A stretch of DNA of 33,977 nucleotides from Desertibaculum subflavum (GCA_003576705.1 QOZS01000057.1:1-33977); one strand, 5' to 3'; shown: positions 24,994 through 33,477, counted from the first letter of the stretch. Made by a program: numbers and translations. Notes: a model not told the origin generated them from the letters alone.

Positions 24994-25188
24994 TTAGGCG
25001 CCCTGGCCTTCGACCTTCACCAGGTGGTGGACCTTGGCGATCATGCCGCGCACCGCGGCCGTGTCCTCGAGCTCGCGGGTGCGGTGCAGCTTGCCGAGGC
25101 CGAGCCCCTTCAGGACCACGGCCTGGCTTTCCGGGCGGTTGTTGGCGCTGCGGATCTGGGTGACGCGGAGGGTCTTCTTCGCGCTCAT
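24994..25188 (-). CDS. rpmD: 50S ribosomal protein L30
   Basis: A 64-residue L30. KTLRVTQIRSANNRPESQ and LGLGKLHRTRELEDTAAVRG, then the C-terminal KVHHLVKVE, match the bacterial L30 fold. Its ATG overlaps the rpsE stop by 4 nt (ATGA, 25185-25188), indicating translational coupling to rpsE. Confidence 0.96.
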   Translation of the reverse strand: MSAKKTLRVTQIRSANNRPESQAVVLKGLGLGKLHRTRELEDTAAVRGMIAKVHHLVKVEGQGA

Positions 25189-25754
25189 GCCGCGGTCTCC
25201 TCCGCCGCCGGCTGCCGCTCGCTGCGGCGGCCGATGATCTCGCCGACCTTCTTGCCGCGCTTGTTCGCCACGTAGCGCGGCGACTGCAGGTTGGCAAAGG
25301 CGGCGAAGGTGGCCTTCACCATGTTGTGCGGGTTCGAGGTGCCCATCGACTTGGTCACCACGTCCTGCACGCCGAGCGTCTCGAACACCGCGCGCATCGG
25401 ACCGCCGGCGATGATGCCGGTGCCGGGCGGCGCCGCGCGCAGCACGACCTTGCCGGCACCGTGGCGGCCGTTCACGTCGTGATGCAGGGTGCGGCCTTCG
25501 CGCAGCGGCACGCGCACCATGTTGCGCTTGGCCTGCTCGGTCGCCTTGCGGATCGCCTCCGGCACCTCGCGGGCCTTGCCGGAGCCGTAGCCCACGCGGC
25601 CCTTCTGGTCGCCGACCACGACCAGGGCGGCGAAGCCGAAGCGCCGGCCGCCCTTCACCACCTTGGCGACGCGGTTGATGCTGACGAGCTTGTCGAGCAG
25701 TTCGGACTCGCCGCGATCACCGCGCTCGCGCTCGCCATGTTCCGGACGCAGCAT
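25185..25754 (-). CDS. rpsE: 30S ribosomal protein S5
   Basis: A 189-residue S5, involved in decoding fidelity and helicase activity at the mRNA entry tunnel. The double-stranded RNA-binding domain (about 20-85) has VSINRVAKVVKGGRRFGFAA, and the C-terminal domain has VVLRAAPPGTGIIAGGPMRA. The first 18 residues are rich in Glu and Arg (from HGERERGDRGESE), a variable alphaproteobacterial leader. It lies 14 nt after rplR and overlaps rpmD by 4 nt. Confidence 0.98.
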   Translation of the reverse strand: MLRPEHGERERGDRGESELLDKLVSINRVAKVVKGGRRFGFAALVVVGDQKGRVGYGSGKAREVPEAIRKATEQAKRNMVRVPLREGRTLHHDVNGRHGAGKVVLRAAPPGTGIIAGGPMRAVFETLGVQDVVTKSMGTSNPHNMVKATFAAFANLQSPRYVANKRGKKVGEIIGRRSERQPAAEETAA

Positions 25755-25768
25755 CGGATTACCTTCCC

Positions 25769-26134
25769 TCAGAATTCCAGGCCGGCTTCGCGGGCGCTGT
25801 CGGCAAGCGCCTTGACCCGGCCGTGATAGAGATAGCCGCCGCGGTCGAACACGACCTGGGTCACGCCCGCCGCCTTGGCGCGTGCCGCGATCAGCTTGCC
25901 GACCTCGGCCGCCGCCGCCTTGTCGGCGCCGGTCTTGACCTTGCCTTTCAGGTCCTTTTCGAGCGTCGAGGCAGCGGCGATGGTCACGCCCTTCTCGTCG
26001 TCGATCACCTGCGCGTGGATGTGCCGCGAGGAGCGGAACACCGACAGCCTCGGCCGCCCGCTGCTCACCCGGCGCAGTCGCGCACGGGTGCGCGACTGGC
26101 GCCGCGCGAACAGCTTGTCGCTCTTGTTGCTCAT
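25769..26134 (-). CDS. rplR: 50S ribosomal protein L18
   Basis: A 121-residue L18, the 5S rRNA-binding protein of the central protuberance. RPRLSVFRSSRHIHAQVIDD, then AAASTLEKDL and the C-terminal VVFDRGGYLYHGRVKALADS are diagnostic. The basic N terminus, KLFARRQSRTRARLRR, is typical. It begins 16 nt after rplF. Confidence 0.97.
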   Translation of the reverse strand: MSNKSDKLFARRQSRTRARLRRVSSGRPRLSVFRSSRHIHAQVIDDEKGVTIAAASTLEKDLKGKVKTGADKAAAAEVGKLIAARAKAAGVTQVVFDRGGYLYHGRVKALADSAREAGLEF

Positions 26135-26150
26135 GGCCGGTCGCTCCGCG

Positions 26151-26684
26151 TCACTTCTTCTTGCCTTCCTTGCGGAGGATCTTCTCGTCCGCGTACTTCA
26201 CGCCCTTGCCCTTGTAGGGCTCCGGCCCGCGGAACGAGCGGATCTCCGCCGCCACCTGTCCGACCTTCTGGCGGTCCGCGCCGGAGATCGTGATCGAGGT
26301 GGGCTTCTCGCACTTGATCTCGATCCCCTGCGGGATCGGATAGTTGATGTCGTGGCTGTAGCCGAGCTGCAGGTTCAGCATCTTGCCCTGGACCGCGGCG
26401 CGGTAGCCGACGCCGTTGATCTCGAGCTCCTGGCTGAACCCCTTGGCGACGCCGTTCACCAGGTTGCTCACCAGGGTGCGCTGCATTCCCCACATCATCC
26501 GGCCGCGCCGTGTCTCGACGTTCGGCTTCACGGTGATCTTGCCGTCGGCCAGCGTGACGCCGATCTCGTCGACCAGGGTCAGCGCGAGCTGGCCCTTCGG
26601 CCCCTTGGCCGAGACCGTGGCGCCCTGGATCTGCACCTGGACGCCGGCCGGCACAGAAATCGGATTTCTTCCGATGCGTGACAT
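26151..26684 (-). CDS. rplF: 50S ribosomal protein L6
   Basis: A 177-residue L6 near the factor-binding site, made of two similar domains. MSRIGRNPISVPAGVQVQIQ opens the first. The C-terminal signature GADRQKVGQVAAEIRSFRGP plus EPYKGKGVKYADE closes the second. It lies 9 nt after rpsH. Confidence 0.98.
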   Translation of the reverse strand: MSRIGRNPISVPAGVQVQIQGATVSAKGPKGQLALTLVDEIGVTLADGKITVKPNVETRRGRMMWGMQRTLVSNLVNGVAKGFSQELEINGVGYRAAVQGKMLNLQLGYSHDINYPIPQGIEIKCEKPTSITISGADRQKVGQVAAEIRSFRGPEPYKGKGVKYADEKILRKEGKKK

Positions 26685-26693
26685 GGCTCTACC

Positions 26694-27092
26694 TCAGAAT
26701 ACCCGGCACAGAACCTCGCCGCCGACATTGGCGGCGCGGGCTTCCGCGTCGGACATGACGCCGCGCGGCGTCGACAGGATCGAGATGCCGAGCCCGTTGC
26801 GCACGCGCGGCAGCTCCTTGATGCCGGAATAGACGCGCCGGCCCGGCGTCGACACACGGCTGATCGCCTTGATCACCGGCTCGCCCTCGAAATACTTGAG
26901 CTCGATGGTGAGCGCGCCCTGCCCGGTATCGGTGTCGCTGCGCTCGAAGCCGCGGATATAGCCCTCGCGCTTCAGCACTTCGAGCACGTTCTCGCGCAGG
27001 CGGGAGGCCGGGCTCTCCACCTTGGTCTTCTTCGCCCGCTGTCCGTTGCGGATGCGGGTCAGCATATCGCCGAGCGGATCGGTCATTGCCAT
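26694..27092 (-). CDS. rpsH: 30S ribosomal protein S8
   Basis: A 132-residue S8 that binds the central domain of 16S rRNA. In E. coli it also represses the spc operon. MAMTDPLGDMLTRIRNGQRA and the C-terminal signature LGISILSTPRGVMSDAEARA are diagnostic. It lies 13 nt after rpsN. Autoregulation through a 16S-like site around the rplE start is possible but not shown here. Confidence 0.98.
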   Translation of the reverse strand: MAMTDPLGDMLTRIRNGQRAKKTKVESPASRLRENVLEVLKREGYIRGFERSDTDTGQGALTIELKYFEGEPVIKAISRVSTPGRRVYSGIKELPRVRNGLGISILSTPRGVMSDAEARAANVGGEVLCRVF

Positions 27093-27105
27093 CTGCCGGA
27101 TTCCC

Positions 27106-27411
27106 TTACCAGCTCGCCTTCACCATGCCGGGGATCTGGCCGTTCGAGGCCAGATCGCGCAGCAGGATGCGGCAGACGCCGAGCTTGCGATAATAGGCCC
27201 GCGGCCGGCCGGTCAGCTGGCAGCGGTTGCGGATGCGCGAGGGCGCCGAGTTGCGCGGCATCTCGGCGAGCCTCAGGCGCGCCTCGAACCGTTCCTCGGC
27301 CGTCTTCGTCTCGTCGTTCGCGACCATCTTCAGCCGCGCACGCTTGGCCGCATAACGCTTGGCCAGCTGCCGCCGGTGCTCGTTCTTCTCGATCGCGCTC
27401 TTCTTCGCCAT
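27106..27411 (-). CDS. rpsN: 30S ribosomal protein S14 (long, zinc-free form)
   Basis: A 101-residue S14 of the small-subunit head. The signature NRCQLTGRPRAYYRKLGVCR and the C-terminal LASNGQIPGMVKASW are typical. The CxxC...CxxC zinc motif of the short form is missing, so this is the zinc-independent long form usual in proteobacteria. It lies 13 nt after rplE. Confidence 0.97.
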   Translation of the reverse strand: MAKKSAIEKNEHRRQLAKRYAAKRARLKMVANDETKTAEERFEARLRLAEMPRNSAPSRIRNRCQLTGRPRAYYRKLGVCRILLRDLASNGQIPGMVKASW

Positions 27412-27424
27412 CGCCGTCTCCGGT

Positions 27425-27970
27425 TCAATTCGCGAACGGCATGTTGAAGCCCTTGAGAAGCGCCTTGGCCTCCTCGTCGGTCTTCGCCGTCGTGCAGATG
27501 ATGATGTCCATGCCGCGGACCGTGTCGATCTTGTCGTAGTTGATCTCCGGGAACACGATCTGCTCCTTCAGGCCCATCGCATAGTTGCCCCGGCCGTCGA
27601 AGCTCTTGGCCGAGGTGCCGCGAAAGTCGCGGACGCGCGGCAAGGCGATGTTGATCAGCCGGTCGAGGAACTCGTACATGCGGTCGCGGCGCAGCGTGAC
27701 CTTGCAGCCGATCGGCAGCCCCTCGCGGATCTTGAAGGTCGCGATCGCCTTCTTGGCCTTGGTGACGACCGGCTTCTGCCCGGCGATCGCCGTCATGTCG
27801 GCGACCGCGGCGGTCAGCTTCTTGGAATCGCCGGTCGCCTCGCCGACGCCCATATTGATGACGATCTTGTCGATCCGCGGCACCTGCAGGTCGTTCTTGT
27901 AGCCGAACTTCTCCTTCAGCTCGGCCTTGACGACCTTGCTGTAGTGATCGGCGAGACGGGCCTTGGCCAT
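27425..27970 (-). CDS. rplE: 50S ribosomal protein L5
   Basis: A 181-residue L5, which with L18 and 5S rRNA forms the central protuberance. The N-terminal signature is VPRIDKIVINMGVGEATGDS; RVRDFRGTSAKSFDGRGNYA and the end DEEAKALLKGFNMPF are also conserved. The start at 27970 (MAKARLADHYSK) is chosen because the longer frame to 28036 runs into the rplX gene and adds non-family sequence. It lies 10 nt after rplX. Confidence 0.97.
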   Translation of the reverse strand: MAKARLADHYSKVVKAELKEKFGYKNDLQVPRIDKIVINMGVGEATGDSKKLTAAVADMTAIAGQKPVVTKAKKAIATFKIREGLPIGCKVTLRRDRMYEFLDRLINIALPRVRDFRGTSAKSFDGRGNYAMGLKEQIVFPEINYDKIDTVRGMDIIICTTAKTDEEAKALLKGFNMPFAN

Positions 27971-27980
27971 GGCTGCCACC

Positions 27981-28304
27981 TCAGATGTCGATGATTTCGC
28001 CGGACCGCTTGGCGAAGCGGACCTTGCGACCGTCATCGAGGGTGCGGAAGCCGACGCGGGTCGGCTTGCCGTCCTTGGGGTCCTCGATGGCGAGGTTGGA
28101 GAGATGGATCGGCGCCTCCTTCTCCACGATGCCGCCGGGATTGCCGGCGGCCGGGCGGGTATGGCGCTTCACCTTGTTGATACCGGAGACGACGGCGCGG
28201 GTCTCGGTGGGGATCATGCGGATGATCTCGCCCCGACGGCCCTTGTCGCGCCCGGTCGTGACGACAACCTTGTCGCCCTTCTTGAGCTTGAACTTCGCGG
28301 CCAT
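27981..28304 (-). CDS. rplX: 50S ribosomal protein L24
   Basis: A 107-residue L24, an assembly-initiator protein at the tunnel exit. The KOW motif is KKGDKVVVTTGRDKGRRGEI, and KVKRHTRPAAGNPGGIVEKE follows. The ATG at 28304 shares its A with the TGA of rplN (TGATG, 1-nt overlap), so the two are translationally coupled. A longer frame to 28613 is a shadow of rplN. Confidence 0.97.
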   Translation of the reverse strand: MAAKFKLKKGDKVVVTTGRDKGRRGEIIRMIPTETRAVVSGINKVKRHTRPAAGNPGGIVEKEAPIHLSNLAIEDPKDGKPTRVGFRTLDDGRKVRFAKRSGEIIDI

Positions 28305-28672
28305 CACAAAACCTCCGGCGCGAGCGAAATGATCTTCATGTGGTTCTTGGCGCGCAGCTCGCGCGTCACCGGCCCGAAGATGCGGGTCCCGATCGGCTCG
28401 TTCTGCTTGTTGATCAGCACCGCCGCGTTGCGGTCGAAGCGGATCGCGCTGCCGTCCGCGCGGCGCACTTCCTTCGCCGTGCGCACGATGACGGCGCGGT
28501 GCACGTCGCCCTTCTTCACGCGGCCGCGCGGGATCGCCTCCTTGACCGAGACGACGATGACGTCGCCGACCGAGGCGTATTTGCGCTTGGAGCCGCCCAG
28601 CACCTTGATGCACTGGACGCGGCGCGCGCCGGAATTGTCGGCGACTTCGAGGTTGGATTCGACCTGGATCAT
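28304..28672 (-). CDS. rplN: 50S ribosomal protein L14
   Basis: A 122-residue L14 at the subunit interface, the docking point of the silencing factor RsfS in other bacteria. MIQVESNLEVADNSGARRVQ, then CIKVLGGSKRKYASVGD and FGPVTRELRAKNHMKIISLA are diagnostic. It lies 23 nt after rpsQ and overlaps rplX by 1 nt. Confidence 0.98.
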   Translation of the reverse strand: MIQVESNLEVADNSGARRVQCIKVLGGSKRKYASVGDVIVVSVKEAIPRGRVKKGDVHRAVIVRTAKEVRRADGSAIRFDRNAAVLINKQNEPIGTRIFGPVTRELRAKNHMKIISLAPEVL

Positions 28673-28695
28673 GGCTTCAGCCCGTCAGTGCCGCT

Positions 28696-28947
28696 TCAGC
28701 TCGCCTTGGCCGCCGCATCCCCTGCCACCAGCTCCCAGCGCTTCAGCTTGGAGATGGGACGGCATTCCTGGATGCGGACGACGTCGCCGACCTTGGACGT
28801 GTTGGCCTCATCATGCGCGTGGTAGCGCTTGGTGCGGCGGATGAACTTCTTGTAGATCGGGTGCATGACGCGGCGCTCGACCTCGACCACGATGGTCCGG
28901 TCGTTCTTGTCGCTCACCACCACGCCCTGCAGAACGCGTTTCGGCAT
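28696..28947 (-). CDS. rpsQ: 30S ribosomal protein S17
   Basis: An 83-residue S17, a primary 16S rRNA-binding OB-fold protein. MPKRVLQGVVVSDKNDRTIV and the signature GDVVRIQECRPISKLKRWEL identify it. It lies 12 nt after rpmC. Confidence 0.97.
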   Translation of the reverse strand: MPKRVLQGVVVSDKNDRTIVVEVERRVMHPIYKKFIRRTKRYHAHDEANTSKVGDVVRIQECRPISKLKRWELVAGDAAAKAS

Positions 28948-28959
28948 CGCCCTCTCCTC

Positions 28960-29154
28960 CTACGCCCGCACGCCGGCGGCACGCAGCACGGTCTTCACCC
29001 GTGCGATGTCGCGGCGCACCTGCTGCACCCGGGCGGTGCTCTCGAGCTGCCCGGTCGCGCGCTGGAAGCGCAGGTTGAACTGTTCCTTCTTCAGGTTCTC
29101 GAGCTGGTCGCTCAGCTCGTCCTTGGTCTTGCCGACCAGGTCGCGCGCCTTCAT
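28960..29154 (-). CDS. rpmC: 50S ribosomal protein L29
   Basis: A 64-residue L29, a two-helix protein beside the tunnel exit that contributes to the docking site of SRP and trigger factor. KTKDELSDQLENLKKEQFNL and VQQVRRDIARVKTVL are typical. Its ATG overlaps the rplP stop by 4 nt (ATGA, 29151-29154). Confidence 0.97.
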   Translation of the reverse strand: MKARDLVGKTKDELSDQLENLKKEQFNLRFQRATGQLESTARVQQVRRDIARVKTVLRAAGVRA

Positions 29155-29576
29155 ATCGGGGACCTCTCAAGAGCGCGGGTGACCACGCGGGTGCGGATCG
29201 GCAGCTTCGCGGCGCCGAGCATCAGCGCCTCGCTGGCAAGCTGCGCCGGCACGCCGTCCAGCTCGAACATGATGCGGCCGGGCTTCACGCGGCACACCCA
29301 AAGCTCGGGCGTGCCCTTGCCCTTGCCCATGCGGACCTCGGTCGGCTTCTTCGAAACCGGCACGTCGGGAAACACGCGGATCCACATGCGCCCGGTGCGC
29401 TTGATGTGGCGCGAGATGGCGCGGCGCGCCGCCTCGATCTGGCGCGCGGTCACCCGCTCGGGCTCCATCGCCTTCAGGCCGACCGAGCCGAAGTTCAAGG
29501 CCGTGCCGCCCTTGGCATTGCCCTTGATCCGACCCTTGAACGCCTTGCGGTACTTGGTGCGTTTCGGTTGCAGCAT
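29151..29576 (-). CDS. rplP: 50S ribosomal protein L16
   Basis: A 141-residue L16, needed for A-site tRNA accommodation. MLQPKRTKYRKAFKGRIKGN, the motif RAISRHIKRTGRMWIRVFPD and VRMGKGKGTPELWVCRVKPG are diagnostic. It lies 12 nt after rpsC and overlaps rpmC by 4 nt. Confidence 0.98.
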   Translation of the reverse strand: MLQPKRTKYRKAFKGRIKGNAKGGTALNFGSVGLKAMEPERVTARQIEAARRAISRHIKRTGRMWIRVFPDVPVSKKPTEVRMGKGKGTPELWVCRVKPGRIMFELDGVPAQLASEALMLGAAKLPIRTRVVTRALERSPI

Positions 29577-29588
29577 GATGCCCTATCC

Positions 29589-30287
29589 TCAGCCCGCGGC
29601 CGTGCGGCCGGTCGAGCCGGCCTGCTCGGCCAGGCGCTTGTCCTGCGCCATCGGGTCGTGCGCCAGGATCTCGCCCTTGAACACCCACACCTTGACGCCG
29701 CACGTGCCGTACGCGGTCTTCGCCGTCGCGATGCCGTAATCGATATCGGCGCGCAGCGTATGCAGCGGCACGCGGCCCTCGCGGTACCACTCCATGCGCG
29801 CGATCTCGGCGCCGCCGAGCCGGCCGCCGCAATTGATGCGAATGCCCTGGGCGCCGAGCCGCATGGCCGATTGCACGGCCCGCTTCATGGCGCGGCGGAA
29901 GGCGACGCGGCGCTCCAGCTGCTGGGCGATGCTCTCGGCGACCAGCTTGGCGTCGATCTCGGGCTTGCGGATCTCGACGATGTTCACATGCACTTCCGAC
30001 GAGGTCATCTTGGCTAGGTCGGTGCGCAGCTTCTCGATATCGGCGCCCTTCTTGCCGATCACCACGCCGGGACGCGCGGTATGGATCGTCACGCGCGCCT
30101 TGCGCGCCGGGCGCTCGATCACGATGCGGCTGACGCCGGCCTGGGTCAGGCGCTTCTCCAGGAAGCGGCGGATGCGCAGGTCCTCGTGCAGGCGGATGCG
30201 ATAATCCTTCTTGCCGGCATACCAGCGCGAATCCCAGGTCCGGTTGACGCCGAGCCGAAGGCCGATCGGATTGACTTTCTGACCCAT
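29589..30287 (-). CDS. rpsC: 30S ribosomal protein S3
   Basis: A 232-residue S3 at the mRNA entry channel. MGQKVNPIGLRLGVNRTWDS starts the protein; the KH-type RNA-binding domain (about 40-107) holds GVVIGKKGADIEKLR with its GxxG loop; the C-terminal domain has GAQGIRINCGGRLGGAEIAR. The last residues (ending AEQAGSTGRTAAG) are a variable tail. Its ATG shares a base with the TGA of rplV (TGATG). Confidence 0.98.
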   Translation of the reverse strand: MGQKVNPIGLRLGVNRTWDSRWYAGKKDYRIRLHEDLRIRRFLEKRLTQAGVSRIVIERPARKARVTIHTARPGVVIGKKGADIEKLRTDLAKMTSSEVHVNIVEIRKPEIDAKLVAESIAQQLERRVAFRRAMKRAVQSAMRLGAQGIRINCGGRLGGAEIARMEWYREGRVPLHTLRADIDYGIATAKTAYGTCGVKVWVFKGEILAHDPMAQDKRLAEQAGSTGRTAAG

Positions 30288-30670
30288 CAGGCTTGCTCCT
30301 CGGCGCGCTCGCGCACGACCAGATAGAGATTGGAGAACGGCTTGCGGATGCCGGCGCCGCGGCCGCGGGCGCGCGCATGGAAGCGGCGCATCACCAGCCC
30401 CTTGCCGGCATAGGCCTCCGCCACCACCAGACGGTCGACGTCGAGCTGGTGGTTGTTCTCCGCGTTGGCGATGGCCGACTGGAGCGCCTTGCGCACATCC
30501 ACCGCCATCTTCTTCCGCGAGAAGGCGAGCGCATTGAGCGCCGCATTGACGGTGAGGCCTCGGATCGACTCCGCTACCAGGTTCAGCTTGCGCGGGCTGG
30601 TCTTCAGCCCGTGCGCCACTGCCTTGGCTTCGTTGTCGGCGAGCGAACGCTGCCGCGCCTGCTTGCCCAT
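30287..30670 (-). CDS. rplV: 50S ribosomal protein L22
   Basis: A 127-residue L22 whose long hairpin lines the exit tunnel and takes part in macrolide resistance when mutated. TSPRKLNLVAESIRGLTVNA and SAIANAENNHQLDVDRLVVA, with the hairpin RRFHARARGRGAGIRKPFSN, are typical. It lies 2 nt after rpsS and overlaps rpsC by 1 nt. Confidence 0.98.
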   Translation of the reverse strand: MGKQARQRSLADNEAKAVAHGLKTSPRKLNLVAESIRGLTVNAALNALAFSRKKMAVDVRKALQSAIANAENNHQLDVDRLVVAEAYAGKGLVMRRFHARARGRGAGIRKPFSNLYLVVRERAEEQA

Positions 30671-30672
30671 GG

Positions 30673-30951
30673 CTACTTCCTCTTCACCTTCTTGTCCGCC
30701 GCGTGACCGGTGAACGTGCGGGTCGGCGAGAACTCGCCGAGCTTGTGACCCACCATTTCCTCGGTGACCATGACGGGAATGAACTTCTTGCCGTTGTAGA
30801 CGCCAAACGTCAGGCCGACGAATTGCGGCAGGATGGTGGAGCGGCGAGACCAGGTCCTGATGATCTCCTTCCGCGCCGCATCCCGCGCCGTATCGGCCTT
30901 CTTCAGCAGATAGCCGTCGACGAAGGGGCCCTTCCAGACTGAACGCGCCAT
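30673..30951 (-). CDS. rpsS: 30S ribosomal protein S19
   Basis: A 92-residue S19 of the small-subunit head. The start MARSVWKGPFVDGYLLKKAD at 30951 matches the family; a longer open frame to 31110 reads through antisense-like Arg-rich sequence inside rplB and is rejected. The signature GHKLGEFSPTRTFTGHAADK is near the C terminus. It lies 13 nt after rplB. Confidence 0.98.
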   Translation of the reverse strand: MARSVWKGPFVDGYLLKKADTARDAARKEIIRTWSRRSTILPQFVGLTFGVYNGKKFIPVMVTEEMVGHKLGEFSPTRTFTGHAADKKVKRK

Positions 30952-30964
30952 GCGCCGAGCTCCC

Positions 30965-31804
30965 CTACGAGGTCTTGCGGTTGGACGGGCGACGGCGGAC
31001 GATCCACTTGTCCGTCGCCTTGTTGTTGCGGGTGCGCGCACCCTTGGTCGGCTTGCCCCACGGGCTGACCGGGTGACGGCCGCCCGAGGTGCGGCCTTCG
31101 CCGCCGCCATGCGGATGGTCGATCGGGTTCATGGTGACGCCGCGGTTGTGCGGGCGGCGGCCCTTCCAGCGCATCCGGCCGGCCTTGCCGATCTGGATGT
31201 TCTGGTTGTCGGGGTTGCTGACCGCGCCGACCGTCGCCATGCACTCGGCCCGCACCAGGCGCTGCTCGCCGGAGGCGAGCCGCAGCAGGGCGAAGTTGCC
31301 GTCCTTGCCGACCAGCTGGCAGTACGAGCCGCCGGCGCGGGCGAGCTGACCGCCCTTGCCGATCTTCAGCTCGACATTGTGCACCACGGTGCCGACCGGG
31401 ATCGAGCGCAGCGGCATTGCGTTGCCGGGCTTCACGTCGACCTTCTCGCCGGACACCACCTGGTCGCCGACGCGCAGCCGCTGCGGCGCCAGGATGTAGG
31501 CGAGCTCGCCATCGGCGTACTTGATCAGCGCGATGAAGGCGGTGCGGTTCGGATCGTATTCCAGCCGCTCCACCGTCGCCGCCACGTCGAACTTGCGGCG
31601 CACGAAGTCGACCACGCGATAGCGCCGCTTGTGCCCGCCGCCGCGGAAGCGCGAGGTGATGTGGCCGTGGTTGTTGCGGCCGCCGGTCGAGGTGAGGCCG
31701 TGGCTCAGCCCCTTGACCGGATCGCCCTTCCAGAGCCCGGACCGGTCGACCAGCACGAGACCGCGCTGGGACGGCGTGACGGGCTTGTATGTCTTGAGCG
31801 CCAT
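30965..31804 (-). CDS. rplB: 50S ribosomal protein L2
   Basis: A 279-residue L2, a primary 23S rRNA binder close to the peptidyl transferase centre. The OB and SH3-like domains include GRNNHGHITSRFRGGGHKRR and VVHNVELKIGKGGQLARAGG. The conserved C-terminal loop MNPIDHPHGGGEGRTSGGRH holds the histidines (230, 232) linked to activity in other bacteria. It lies 4 nt after rplW. Confidence 0.98.
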   Translation of the reverse strand: MALKTYKPVTPSQRGLVLVDRSGLWKGDPVKGLSHGLTSTGGRNNHGHITSRFRGGGHKRRYRVVDFVRRKFDVAATVERLEYDPNRTAFIALIKYADGELAYILAPQRLRVGDQVVSGEKVDVKPGNAMPLRSIPVGTVVHNVELKIGKGGQLARAGGSYCQLVGKDGNFALLRLASGEQRLVRAECMATVGAVSNPDNQNIQIGKAGRMRWKGRRPHNRGVTMNPIDHPHGGGEGRTSGGRHPVSPWGKPTKGARTRNNKATDKWIVRRRPSNRKTS

Positions 31805-31808
31805 GTGC

Positions 31809-32126
31809 TCAGACCCCCGTGGTGATGTCGATCTTCTGGCCGTCGGCCAGCGTCACCATCGCCTTCTTCCAATCGGAGCGCTGGCCGGGCCGGCCGCGGA
31901 ACATCTTCGCCTTGCCCTTCATGCGCACCGTGTTGACGGCGGTGACCTTGACGTTGAACAGACCCTCGACCGCAGCGCGGATCTCGGGCTTGGATGCGTC
32001 GAGCGGCACCCGGAAGGTGACCTGGTTGTGCTCGGTGATGCGCGTCGCCTTCTCCGTAACCACCGGGTTCAGAATCAGGTCGTACATCCGCTCGCGCGTG
32101 AGCTTAGGTTTCATCGCCGGGGTCAT
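31809..32126 (-). CDS. rplW: 50S ribosomal protein L23
   Basis: A 105-residue L23 at the tunnel exit, the docking site for trigger factor and SRP. YDLILNPVVTEKATRITEHN, then FNVKVTAVNTVRMKGKAKMF are diagnostic. The start at 32126 (MTPAMKPKLTRE) is favoured by its 4-nt ATGA overlap with rplD; the internal ATG at 32114 is the alternative and gives the more typical length. Confidence 0.96.
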   Translation of the reverse strand: MTPAMKPKLTRERMYDLILNPVVTEKATRITEHNQVTFRVPLDASKPEIRAAVEGLFNVKVTAVNTVRMKGKAKMFRGRPGQRSDWKKAMVTLADGQKIDITTGV

Positions 32127-32746
32127 TTCAGGCGGGCCTCCAATCCGGCGACCGCGGCGCGCGTCAGCACCAGCGTGTCGCGACGCAGGATGTCGTAGAC
32201 ATTGGCGCCCTGCTCCGGCAGCAGGTCGATGCCGACCAGATTGCGCGCCGCCAGCATCATGTTCCGGTCGAGCTCGCGGCCGTCGATGATCAGCGCCGAG
32301 GAGAGCCCGAGCTTACCGAGCTTCTGCGCCAGCATCTTGGTCTTGGCTTCGGTCAGGCGGGCCTCGTCGAGCACGATCAGCTTGCCCTCCGCCTGCTTGG
32401 CCGAGAGCGCCGTCTTCAACGCGAGCTTGCGCACCTTCTTCGGCAGGTCGATCGCATGGCTGCGCACGACCGGGCCGAAGGCCTTGCCGCCGCCGCGAAA
32501 CTGCGGCGCGCGCTTGGCGCCGTGACGGGCGCGGCCGGTGCCCTTCTGGCGATAGATCTTGGCCGTCGAGCCCCGGACCTCGCCATAGGTCTTGGTCTTG
32601 TGCGTGCCCTGCTGGCGCTTGGCCAGCTGGTACACGACCATGCGGTGCAGGATGTCGGCGCGCGCCGGCATCGCAAAGATGCCGTCGTCGAGATCGATGG
32701 TGCCGATCTCCTGCGCGTCCAGGTTACAGACCTTGAGCTGCGCCAT
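32123..32746 (-). CDS. rplD: 50S ribosomal protein L4
   Basis: A 207-residue L4 whose extended loop reaches the exit-tunnel constriction. The loop is STAKIYRQKGTGRARHGAKR followed by APQFRGGGKAFGP. VRKLALKTALSAKQAEGKLI lies in the globular part. In E. coli L4 represses the S10 operon, but no matching leader is recognisable here. The start at 32746 (MAQLKVCNLDAQ) is chosen because the longer frame to 32878 overlaps rplC in another frame. Confidence 0.97.
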   Translation of the reverse strand: MAQLKVCNLDAQEIGTIDLDDGIFAMPARADILHRMVVYQLAKRQQGTHKTKTYGEVRGSTAKIYRQKGTGRARHGAKRAPQFRGGGKAFGPVVRSHAIDLPKKVRKLALKTALSAKQAEGKLIVLDEARLTEAKTKMLAQKLGKLGLSSALIIDGRELDRNMMLAARNLVGIDLLPEQGANVYDILRRDTLVLTRAAVAGLEARLK

Positions 32747-32751
32747 GACGG

Positions 32752-33477
32752 TTACTCCTTCGCCTCGGCAGGCGCTGCCGCGGCATCGGCCCCGGAGGCA
32801 TTCGGTCCGCGCACGGCGGCCGGGAACGGCAGGTCCTTCGGCGCCGGGCGCTTCTTGGCGTCGCTGACCAGCACCCAACCGCCCTTGGCGCCGGGGACGG
32901 CGCCCTTGATCAGGATCAGGCCGCGCTCCGCATCGGTGCGCACGACCTCGACCGACTGCATGGTGATGCGCACATCGCCCAGATGGCCGGCCATCTTCTT
33001 GCCCTTGAAGGTGCGGCCGGGATCCTGGCGCTGACCGGTCGAACCGTGGCTGCGATGTGAGATCGACACGCCGTGGGACGCCTCCAGGCCGCGGAAGTTG
33101 TGCCGCTTCATGGCGCCGGCGAAGCCCTTGCCGATCGTGGTGCCGACCACGTCGACCTTCTGGCCGACGATGAAATGCTCGGCCGAGAGCTCCGCGCCGA
33201 CCTCGACGAAGGCATCGGGCGTGACCCGGAACTCGACCAGCTTCTGCTTCGGCTCGACCTGCGCCTTGGCAAAATGGCCGCGCAGCGCCTTCGTGGTGCG
33301 CTTCACCTTGGCCTTGCCGGCACCGAGCTGGACGGCGTCGTAGCCGTCCTTGTCCTTGGTGCGGTGGGCGACGACCTGACAGCCATCGACCTTCAGCACC
33401 GTCACCGGCACATGCGCACCTTCGGCGCTGAACACGCGCGTCATGCCGAGCTTCTGCGCGATGAGACCCGTCCGCAT
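32752..33477 (-). CDS. rplC: 50S ribosomal protein L3
   Basis: A 241-residue L3, one of the first proteins in large-subunit assembly, reaching the peptidyl transferase centre. MRTGLIAQKLGMTRVFSAEG starts it; the signature GSTGQRQDPGRTFKGKKMAG includes the Gln region methylated by PrmB in E. coli. A C-terminal extension of about 30 residues, Ala/Pro rich (ending AAAAPAEAKE), exceeds the E. coli protein (209 residues) but is usual in alphaproteobacteria. It lies 4 nt after rpsJ. Confidence 0.98.
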   Translation of the reverse strand: MRTGLIAQKLGMTRVFSAEGAHVPVTVLKVDGCQVVAHRTKDKDGYDAVQLGAGKAKVKRTTKALRGHFAKAQVEPKQKLVEFRVTPDAFVEVGAELSAEHFIVGQKVDVVGTTIGKGFAGAMKRHNFRGLEASHGVSISHRSHGSTGQRQDPGRTFKGKKMAGHLGDVRITMQSVEVVRTDAERGLILIKGAVPGAKGGWVLVSDAKKRPAPKDLPFPAAVRGPNASGADAAAAPAEAKE